DNA of 10,563 bases from an uncultured Campylobacter sp. (lineage in GTDB: Bacteria; Campylobacterota; Campylobacteria; Campylobacterales; Campylobacteraceae): the NCBI GenBank assembly GCA_937875715.1, contig CALEHZ010000149.1:1-10563 (forward strand). Reading direction: 5' to 3'. The position numbers and the translations under genes were made by a program. This document shows positions 1 through 4,990 of this stretch, piece by piece. The first letter of the stretch is position 1. The number at the start of each line of letters is the position of its first letter. Below the pieces are notes generated by a model. It was not told where the DNA came from and made no database searches. It worked only from the letters and a program-made list of their open reading frames with translations.

Positions 1-273
1 AACCTCGGCTTTACCGCCTTCTGTGGTAACCATAATTATAGGCATATCAACATATTTTTGCTCTGCACGCACTTTTTTTACAAGCTCAAGTCCGTTCATC
101 TCGGGCATGTTCCAATCGGTAATAAGAACATTTATATCGTTATTAGCCTCTAAAACACTCCAGGCTTCTAGTCCGTGCTCAGCTTCTAAAATATCCTTGT
201 GACCAAGTCTTTGTAATGTATTTTTAATAATTCTTCTCATTGTAGAGCTATCATCAACGACTAGTAATTTCAC
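1..273 (-). CDS. cheY: Chemotaxis response regulator CheY, 5' part (3' end beyond the window)
   Basis: CheY is the cytoplasmic single-domain response regulator that carries the phosphoryl group from CheA to the flagellar motor switch. Ninety-one codons are visible. The receiver fold is clear: acidic pair Asp7-Asp8 (LLVVDDSSTMRR), phospho-acceptor Asp53 in LITDWNMPEMNG, and the conserved Thr83 in IIMVTTEGGKAEV. The conserved lysine and the last helix, about 35-40 residues, lie outside the left edge. No output domain can be seen in the visible part; full-length Campylobacter CheY is about 130 residues. The start is GTG at 273-271, chosen because AAGGA lies 6 nt upstream and the protein begins MKLLVVDD as in Campylobacter CheY. 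A promoter is visible at 306-320, so the gene is probably transcribed separately from the ABC transporter genes upstream. The identity is close to certain. Confidence 0.95.
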   Translation of the reverse strand, partial: MKLLVVDDSSTMRRIIKNTLQRLGHKDILEAEHGLEAWSVLEANNDINVLITDWNMPEMNGLELVKKVRAEQKYVDMPIIMVTTEGGKAEV

Positions 274-279
274 AATTTG

Positions 280-287
280 TCCTTTTT
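280..287 (-). promoter_or_regulatory. Ribosome binding site of cheY, supporting a GTG start
   Basis: On the minus strand AAAAAGGA is followed by 6 nt and then GTG. No ATG lies in frame near this point, so the site decides for the GTG start. Confidence 0.7.
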
Positions 288-305
288 AGAATTTTTAAAC
301 TTGGT

Positions 306-320
306 ATTTTATCAAAAAAA
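306..320 (-). promoter_or_regulatory. Predicted sigma-70 promoter of cheY
   Basis: On the minus strand the sequence TTTTTTTGATAAAAT gives a run of seven T, G, one base, then TAAAAT as -10. This matches the Campylobacter housekeeping promoter pattern (T-rich -16 element with G, followed by a TATAAT-like -10) that usually lacks a clear -35 box. Transcription would begin near 299, giving a leader of about 26 nt. The T-run is also the tail of the terminator of the upstream transporter genes. Prediction only. Confidence 0.6.
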
Positions 321-345
321 CTTTAAATTTTCTTAAAATTTAAAG
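314..345 (-). terminator. AT-only intrinsic terminator of the amino-acid ABC operon
   Basis: CTTTAAATTTT (321-331) and AAAATTTAAAG (335-345) form a perfect 11-bp stem with a 3-nt loop. On the minus strand this is followed by TTTTTTT (320-314), the classical order for a Rho-independent terminator. The stem contains only two G-C pairs' worth of bases, so it is weak. The TAA stop codon of the ATPase gene (342-340) lies inside the right arm. Confidence 0.6.
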
Positions 346-1083
346 AATTTTAGAAAGAAAATCTTTTAATCTTTGATTTTTTGGATTTGAAAAACACTCA
401 CTCGGAGTAGAGTCCTCAGCAATCACGCCATCATCAAAGAATAAAATTCTAGTTCCAACTTCTTTAGCAAAGTTCATTTCGTGCGTTACAATTACCATTG
501 TCATGCCACTTTGTGCTAATGTTTTCATTACTTCAAGCACTTCGCCTACCATTTCTGGATCAAGCGCAGAAGTAGGCTCATCAAAAAGCATCACATCAGG
601 TGCCATCGCCAAGGCTCTAACGATTGCTACACGTTGCTTTTGACCGCCTGAAAGCTGAGCTGGATAAGCATTTGCTTTGCCTTCTAGTCCCACACGCTTT
701 AAAAGTTCAAGTGAGCGATCATTTGCCTCTTTTTTGCTCTTTTTTAGAAGCTTAATTGGCGCAATGCTTAAATTTTCTAAAATTGTTAAATGTGGGAAAA
801 GATTAAAATGCTGAAAAACCATTCCCATTTTTTGCCTGTGAGCATCTACATTTATATTTTTAGCAGTTAGCTCATTACATTCAAAAAAGATTTTTCCGCT
901 AGTTGGTGTCTCAAGCAAGTTTAAAGTGCGTAAAAATGTGCTTTTTCCAGACCCAGAAGCTCCGATGATTACTACCACTTCACCTCTTTTTATCTCTACA
1001 TTTATGCCTTTTAAAACCTCATGTTCGCCAAAACTCTTTTTTAAATTTTCTGCTTTTATTAAAATATTAGTGTTCGCTTGCAC
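340..1083 (-). CDS. Polar amino-acid ABC transporter, ATP-binding protein
   Basis: Cytoplasmic ATPase that powers amino-acid uptake through the permease encoded just upstream. It has 247 residues, normal for the GlnQ/HisP group. All nucleotide-binding motifs are present: Walker [10 protein letters not shown] (41-49), Q-loop Gln91 in [11 protein letters not shown], signature LSGGQ (144-148), Walker B VMLFDEP (164-170) with catalytic Glu169, D-loop SALD (172-175) and switch His201. The segment after the signature reads VAIVRAL where most relatives have VAIARAL. The start is GTG at 1083, 5 nt after AAAGGAA; it overlaps the last 17 nt of the permease gene, so the two are one transcript and probably translationally coupled. 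It resembles PaqQ of C. jejuni in family, but the substrate (glutamine, other polar amino acid or related compound) cannot be read from the ATPase. Family call is very firm. Confidence 0.95.
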   Translation of the reverse strand: MQANTNILIKAENLKKSFGEHEVLKGINVEIKRGEVVVIIGASGSGKSTFLRTLNLLETPTSGKIFFECNELTAKNINVDAHRQKMGMVFQHFNLFPHLTILENLSIAPIKLLKKSKKEANDRSLELLKRVGLEGKANAYPAQLSGGQKQRVAIVRALAMAPDVMLFDEPTSALDPEMVGEVLEVMKTLAQSGMTMVIVTHEMNFAKEVGTRILFFDDGVIAEDSTPSECFSNPKNQRLKDFLSKIL

Positions 1084-2575
1084 GCAGCTTCCTTTCTAGT
1101 TTGCTTACAAACCACGATAAAATCATCACTATCACAAGATAAATTAGTGCTACTGCAATTAAAGGCATAAAGGCTGAGAAAGTGCGCCCTCTAATGATAT
1201 CGCCAGCTCTTGTAAGGTCTGTAATTGCTACATATCCAGCAACTGAGGTTTCTTTTAAAAGCACGATAAACTCATTTGCTAGCGCTGGCAAGACATTTTT
1301 AAAAGCCTGCGGAAATACAATGTAGCGCATTGTTTGAAAGTAATTAAAGCCTAAACTTCGCCCAGCTTCAAACTGCCCTTTATCAACTGACATTATGCCA
1401 GATCTAAAAATCTCAGCCACATAAGCCCCTGAGTTTATACCAAAGGCTAAAATAGCGATTAAAACGCTATTTGTGGAGCTTGCAAAAATGATATAATACA
1501 TTATCATCAGCTGCACGACAACAGGCGTGCCACGAATCACCGTAAGATAAAAGCCAAAAAGCGCATTAAAAAAGCATAGAATTTTCTTTTTAGCACCTGT
1601 GATTTCTTTGGCGTGTTTATCGTATGTAGAGCGCACAAATGCCACGATAAAGCCCAAAATTATACCAATAATTGAGGCAAAAAACGTAATAATTAGCGTA
1701 ACTTTTAAGCCTTGTAAAAGGAATAAATATCTATCGCCTTCTATAAAATTCAAAACAAATGCTGATTTAAAGCCTTCAAGCCAGCCAGAAATTTTGTCTT
1801 TTTCGCTCTCGCCATCAACCTTTTTGTGCTTTGCGTTTATGTATTTTTCTACGATTTTCTCAAGCACGCCTTCTGTTTTTAGCTCATCAAGTGCTTTATT
1901 TATTTTGGCTAAAAGCTCGGTGTCATCTTTATTTAGCACGATTGCGTAGTCTTCTTGGATAAACTCGCTATTTAGAATTTTTAGATTTTTGTATCCAGCT
2001 ATGAAATTTTGTGCAGGATGCTCGTCAATAATCACACAATCAAGCTTGCCGGTTGAGAGCGCATTTACCGCATCTACGCCGTTTGCAAACTCCTCCATGG
2101 CGCCTTTTATCTTGCCTGCTGAAATATCATCGCCTACATAAATCGCACCTGTTGTAGAAAGCTGAGTGCCGATTTTTACATTATTTGCGCTATACAAATC
2201 ATCTACGCTTTTTATAGCGCTATTTTCTTGGACGATTATTACTTGCTTTGAACTTGCATAAGAGCTGCTAAAATTCACGCTTTGCTTGCGTTCTTCTGTG
2301 ATTGTAAAGCCAGAGAGTCCAATATCTACTTTTTTGCTAGTAACTGCTGGTATTATTGAGCCAAACTCCATATTTTGGATTTCAAGCTTATATTTAAGTT
2401 TTTTGGCAATGTTTTGTGCGATTTCTATATCAATGCCAGCAAACTGCCCATTATCGCCTACAAACTCATAAGGCGGAAAATTCGCATTTGTCGCCATTTT
2501 GAGCACTTTTTCATTGCCATTTTGACAGCCTAAAAAACACAAAATGAAAGCAAGAATAACGAGAATTTTTTTCAT
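1067..2575 (-). CDS. Fused substrate-binding lipoprotein and permease of an amino-acid ABC importer
   Basis: A single 502-residue protein joins two parts that are usually separate in Gram-negative bacteria. Residues 1-17 form a lipoprotein-type signal peptide ending in lipobox FLGC with Cys17. Residues about 24-247 are a periplasmic binding domain of family 3 ([13 protein letters not shown] at the start, ligand-loop [10 protein letters not shown] at 88-97, then [11 protein letters not shown]). A charged linker follows (about 248-265). Residues about 282-495 are the inner-membrane permease, with several hydrophobic helices and the EAA coupling loop [20 protein letters not shown] (403-422) that contacts the ATPase. 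ATG at 2575 is preceded by AGAGG. The ATPase gene overlaps its 3' end. No frameshift or stop interrupts the junction, so this is a real fusion rather than two genes. Ligand not determinable; a polar amino acid is the family expectation. Confidence 0.93.
   Translation of the reverse strand: MKKILVILAFILCFLGCQNGNEKVLKMATNANFPPYEFVGDNGQFAGIDIEIAQNIAKKLKYKLEIQNMEFGSIIPAVTSKKVDIGLSGFTITEERKQSVNFSSSYASSKQVIIVQENSAIKSVDDLYSANNVKIGTQLSTTGAIYVGDDISAGKIKGAMEEFANGVDAVNALSTGKLDCVIIDEHPAQNFIAGYKNLKILNSEFIQEDYAIVLNKDDTELLAKINKALDELKTEGVLEKIVEKYINAKHKKVDGESEKDKISGWLEGFKSAFVLNFIEGDRYLFLLQGLKVTLIITFFASIIGIILGFIVAFVRSTYDKHAKEITGAKKKILCFFNALFGFYLTVIRGTPVVVQLMIMYYIIFASSTNSVLIAILAFGINSGAYVAEIFRSGIMSVDKGQFEAGRSLGFNYFQTMRYIVFPQAFKNVLPALANEFIVLLKETSVAGYVAITDLTRAGDIIRGRTFSAFMPLIAVALIYLVIVMILSWFVSKLERKLRASEH
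1089..1095 (-). promoter_or_regulatory. Ribosome binding site of the ABC ATPase gene, inside the permease gene
   Basis: AAAGGAA on the minus strand lies 5 nt before the GTG at 1083 and is embedded in the 3' end of the permease reading frame. It supports the GTG start and coupled translation. Confidence 0.65.
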
Positions 2576-2596
2576 TATTACCTCTTTTTAAAGAAG

Positions 2597-2680
2597 TGAA
2601 TTTTATAAAATTCAGCTTATTTTTAAAATTGAATTTTATAAAATTCAAGCAAATTTAATAAGCGAATTTTATAAAATTCA
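2597..2680. repeat. Three 18-bp palindromes with exact 33-bp period
   Basis: TGAATTTTATAAAATTCA occurs at 2597-2614 and 2630-2647, and with one change (first base C) at 2663-2680. Starts are 33 bp apart both times, so the spacers are 15 bp each. Copies 1 and 3 are followed by a similar CTTATTTTT stretch. The array fills nearly all the gap between the oxidoreductase gene and the ABC transporter gene, and the third copy contains the oxidoreductase stop codon. Each core includes TATAAAAT on both strands; the copy nearest the transporter (-10-like TATAAA at 2607-2602, minus) could be part of its promoter. Function unknown: operator array, promoter-containing repeat or transcript-end hairpins are all possible. 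Confidence 0.85.
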
Positions 2681-2686
2681 CTTATT
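2657..2686 (-). terminator. Hairpin across the stop codon of the oxidoreductase gene
   Basis: AATAAG before and CTTATT after the third palindrome extend it to a 30-nt inverted repeat. The only mismatch becomes a G-U pair in minus-strand RNA, the direction of the gene. It has no T-run behind it, so if it ends or protects the transcript it is not a textbook intrinsic terminator. Confidence 0.4.
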
Positions 2687-3619
2687 TTTTACAATATGTT
2701 CGATGATTGCGTGAGCGTTGTTTAGTGCTACTACGATGCTGCCACCTTTTTTAGTAGCGATATCGCCGCCTACAAAAAGCCCTTTTGTCTTTGTCTCATA
2801 GTTTTCATCAATCACAGGATCTTCGCCGTTCATTTCTATACCGCATTTTGAGAGAAAATCAACCGGAGTTGAGCCGCCGATTGCATAAATCGCTCTATCA
2901 AAAATCTGATTTTTGCCATTTGTAAAATGGACGCAAACCTTACCATCAGCGTTGCTAAGCTCAGTTATATCGACACCAAGCATAAGGCGTAAGGTATTGT
3001 TTTTCTCAGCCTCAAAAACAGCATTTTCATTTATTTCATTTAATCTTGTGAATTTTTCTTTGCGGTAGCATAGAGTTACTTCATTATATTTGCCAAGCTC
3101 ACACGCATACTCAGCTGCGCTATTTCCGCCACCTACGACTATGATTTTTTCGCCTTTATTACAATTATTTAGATTGAAATTTACTAGATTCATAATGCTA
3201 GGCGGAATTTTATATTCTGGCTTATTTGGTTTGCCCATTCTGCCGATTGCTACAACTACATTTTTGGCTTTGTAGCCTGATTTTGATGTAGTTATTTCAA
3301 AATGCTCGCCATTTTTTTTCACACTTTCAACCTCGACATTGAAAACCGCCTCAAAATGCCCAGCATCCAATAAAGCATCAAAATAATTTAGCGTTGTCTC
3401 TTTTGTGCCATCAAAAAACACAACAGCACCTTTTGTTCTGCTGTCCATGCCCTTGTATTCTTTATCTACACGCTTTCCGTCTTTATAAAATTTGCGTATA
3501 GTTTGGCTGTGATTGTCGCCTTTTTCAAGCAATAAAATTTTCTCCAAACCAGCATTTTTCGCCTCCACCACGCAAGCAATTCCGCATGGTCCACCACCGA
3601 TAATTACGATGTCATACAT
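2678..3619 (-). CDS. YpdA-like FAD-dependent NAD(P)H oxidoreductase
   Basis: A cytoplasmic flavoprotein of 313 residues with two dinucleotide-binding folds. FAD site: IVIIGGGPCG at the N terminus and GLFVGGD (280-286) near the C terminus. NAD(P)H site: VVGGGNSAAEYA (161-172). The hinge AIGRMGKP is at 124-131. It lacks the CxxC redox pair of thioredoxin reductases. Instead Cys12 sits in GGGPCG, the place of the active cysteine of YpdA, the bacillithiol-disulfide reductase of Firmicutes; length is also close to YpdA. The natural substrate here is unknown because Campylobacter is not known to make bacillithiol. ATG at 3619 has AAAGGA upstream. The gene diverges from proA; I recall the same pairing in C. 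jejuni (Cj0559 and Cj0558c), where the product is only called a putative oxidoreductase. Superfamily firm, YpdA subgroup likely. Confidence 0.88.
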   Translation of the reverse strand: MYDIVIIGGGPCGIACVVEAKNAGLEKILLLEKGDNHSQTIRKFYKDGKRVDKEYKGMDSRTKGAVVFFDGTKETTLNYFDALLDAGHFEAVFNVEVESVKKNGEHFEITTSKSGYKAKNVVVAIGRMGKPNKPEYKIPPSIMNLVNFNLNNCNKGEKIIVVGGGNSAAEYACELGKYNEVTLCYRKEKFTRLNEINENAVFEAEKNNTLRLMLGVDITELSNADGKVCVHFTNGKNQIFDRAIYAIGGSTPVDFLSKCGIEMNGEDPVIDENYETKTKGLFVGGDIATKKGGSIVVALNNAHAIIEHIVKNK

Positions 3620-3632
3620 TTTTTAATCCTTT

Positions 3633-3655
3633 TTTTAAGTTTTTGTGGCTAGAAT
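3633..3655 (+). promoter_or_regulatory. Predicted sigma-70 promoter of proA
   Basis: TTTTAAGTTTT (3633-3643), then a TG and TAGAAT (3650-3655), resemble the Campylobacter pattern of TTTAAGTnTT upstream and a TATAAT-like -10. Transcription would begin near 3662, about 28 nt before the ATG. The spacing between the TG and the -10 is one base longer than usual. Confidence 0.45.
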
Positions 3656-3659
3656 TGTA
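3654..3659 (-). promoter_or_regulatory. Predicted -10 box for the oxidoreductase gene
   Basis: On the minus strand TACAAT follows TTTGCT, a Campylobacter-like -10 context, placing a start of transcription near 3647 and a leader of about 28 nt. It overlaps the proA -10 box on the other strand. Confidence 0.4.
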
Positions 3660-3674
3660 AGCAAATTTTCTAAC

Positions 3675-3681
3675 AAAAAGG
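3675..3681 (+). promoter_or_regulatory. Ribosome binding site of proA
   Basis: AAAAAGG lies 8 nt before ATG at 3690 and selects this start over an in-frame GTG at 3645 that has no such site and falls inside the predicted promoter. Confidence 0.7.
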
Positions 3682-3689
3682 TTAATAAG

Positions 3690-4907
3690 ATGCAAAAAAT
3701 TCTACAAAACTTAAAAAATTCACAAAAAAAATTACAAAGCCTTAGCGCAAACGAGCGAAATGAACTGATTTTACGCATAGCTGATGAAATTAAAAAAAAC
3801 AAAGCTGAAATTTTAAAGGCAAACAAGCAAGATTTGCAAAATGCTTCAAATTTAAGTGCTGCAATGAAGGATAGATTGCGCCTTGATGAAAGTCGCTTAA
3901 ATGCCATAAAATCAGGCTTGGAAAGCATCGCAGCACAAAGCGAAGTAATAGGTGAGATAAAAAAAGGCTGGGTGGCAAAATCAGGCATAAAAATCTCTAA
4001 AATTTCTGTGCCAATTGGCGTAATAGCCGCAATTTATGAGGCTAGACCAAATGTAACACTTGAAATCGCAGCCCTAGCTATAAAAAGTGCCAACGGCTGC
4101 GTGCTAAAAGGCGGCAAAGAAGCCAGACTTACAAATCTAGCCTTTATAAACGCCTTAAAAAGAGCGTTTGAGCCACTTGGATTTTGTAGCGTAGAGTTTT
4201 TAGACATTAGCAGAGATGAAGTCTTAGAACTACTGCAAATGAGCGAATACATCGACATGATCGTGCCAAGAGGTGGCGAAAATCTTGTAAAATTCGTAAG
4301 CCAAAACTCAAAAATCCCAGTTTTAAAGCATGATAAGGGGCTTTGCCACATTTATATCGATAAAAAAGCTGATATCAAAAAAGCCTTAAATATCTGCATA
4401 AACGCCAAATGCTCGCGTCCTGCGGTTTGCAATGCGGCTGAGACTTTTTTAGTCCACGAAAGCATCGCAAATGAGTTTTTGCCGCTACTAAAAATAGAAC
4501 TAGATAAATTTGGCGTAAAAATCTTTGGCTGTGCTAAAACTTCGGCTTTGATCGCCTGCGAGCTAGCAAATGATGAAAATTTCGCCACAGAATACGATGA
4601 TTTAATCCTAAATATAAAAATTGTAGAAAATTTAAATGAAGCCTTAGCTCACATTGAAAAATTCGGCTCGCAGCACTCAGAAGCCATCATTAGCGAGGAT
4701 TATAGTGCTTGTGAGATCTTTTTAGCAGCAGTGGATGCAAGCTGTGTTTTTGCTAATGCTAGCACGCGCTTTAACGATGGCGGTGAGTTTGGCTTTGGTG
4801 CAGAGGTTGGCATCAGCACAAATCGCCTTCACGCAAGAGGTCCAGTTGGCGTAGAAGGGCTTACGACCTACAAATATATAATTCACGGAAACGGCGAAAT
4901 TAGATAA
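3690..4907 (+). CDS. proA: Gamma-glutamyl phosphate reductase (glutamate-5-semialdehyde dehydrogenase)
   Basis: ProA catalyses the second step of proline synthesis from glutamate, NADPH-dependent reduction of gamma-glutamyl phosphate to glutamate-5-semialdehyde, in the cytoplasm. The product has 405 residues, close to the 410-420 usual for the family. Catalytic Cys247 lies in RPAVCNAAETFLVH. Other family motifs are IYEARPNVT (115-123), VLKGGKEA (138-145), VPRGGENLV (192-200), the ProA signature ALAHIEKFGSQHSEAI (318-333) and the C-terminal FNDGGEFGFGAEVGISTNRL. ATG at 3690 is chosen for its ribosome binding site. proB and proC are not in the window. The gene stands alone on the plus strand and converges on the dehydrogenase gene, with an inverted repeat between them. 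Identity is near certain. Confidence 0.97.
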   Translation: MQKILQNLKNSQKKLQSLSANERNELILRIADEIKKNKAEILKANKQDLQNASNLSAAMKDRLRLDESRLNAIKSGLESIAAQSEVIGEIKKGWVAKSGIKISKISVPIGVIAAIYEARPNVTLEIAALAIKSANGCVLKGGKEARLTNLAFINALKRAFEPLGFCSVEFLDISRDEVLELLQMSEYIDMIVPRGGENLVKFVSQNSKIPVLKHDKGLCHIYIDKKADIKKALNICINAKCSRPAVCNAAETFLVHESIANEFLPLLKIELDKFGVKIFGCAKTSALIACELANDENFATEYDDLILNIKIVENLNEALAHIEKFGSQHSEAIISEDYSACEIFLAAVDASCVFANASTRFNDGGEFGFGAEVGISTNRLHARGPVGVEGLTTYKYIIHGNGEIR

Positions 4908-4917
4908 TTTATTGCTA

Positions 4918-4969
4918 GAATTTTTTGAATTTTCTGAAACTAAAAAATCTCAGAAAATTCAAAAAATTC
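4918..4969. terminator. Perfect 20-bp inverted repeat between convergent genes, likely two-way terminator
   Basis: The arms 4918-4937 (GAATTTTTTGAATTTTCTGA) and 4950-4969 are exact reverse complements around a 12-nt loop. It lies between the stop of proA and the stop of the hydroxyacid dehydrogenase gene, where both transcripts need to end. No T-run follows on either strand, so termination by this hairpin alone is an inference from position and stability. Confidence 0.6.
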
Positions 4970-4975
4970 AAAAAC

Positions 4976-4990
4976 TGAATTTTATAAAAC
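4976..4990. repeat. Partial copy of the TGAATTTTATAAAATTCA palindrome
   Basis: TGAATTTTATAAAAC matches the first 14 bases of the 18-bp palindrome; its last base is also the first plus-strand base of the TAG stop codon (4992-4990, minus) of the dehydrogenase gene. Confidence 0.5.

Noticed and set aside
2597..2680. Short regularly spaced repeats resembling a CRISPR array
   Set aside because: Only three 18-bp units with 15-bp AT-rich spacers that resemble each other, and no cas genes nearby.
2678..3619. Oxidoreductase as thioredoxin reductase (trxB)
   Set aside because: The CxxC redox motif between the two halves is missing.
3645..3689. Longer proA beginning at GTG 3645
   Set aside because: No ribosome binding site, overlaps the predicted promoter, and the ATG at 3690 has AAAAAGG and gives the family length.
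3635..3988. 117-codon minus-strand open frame opposite the start of proA
   Set aside because: Fully antisense to proA, rich in Phe, Leu and Ser as expected of the complement of an A-rich gene, with no family resemblance.
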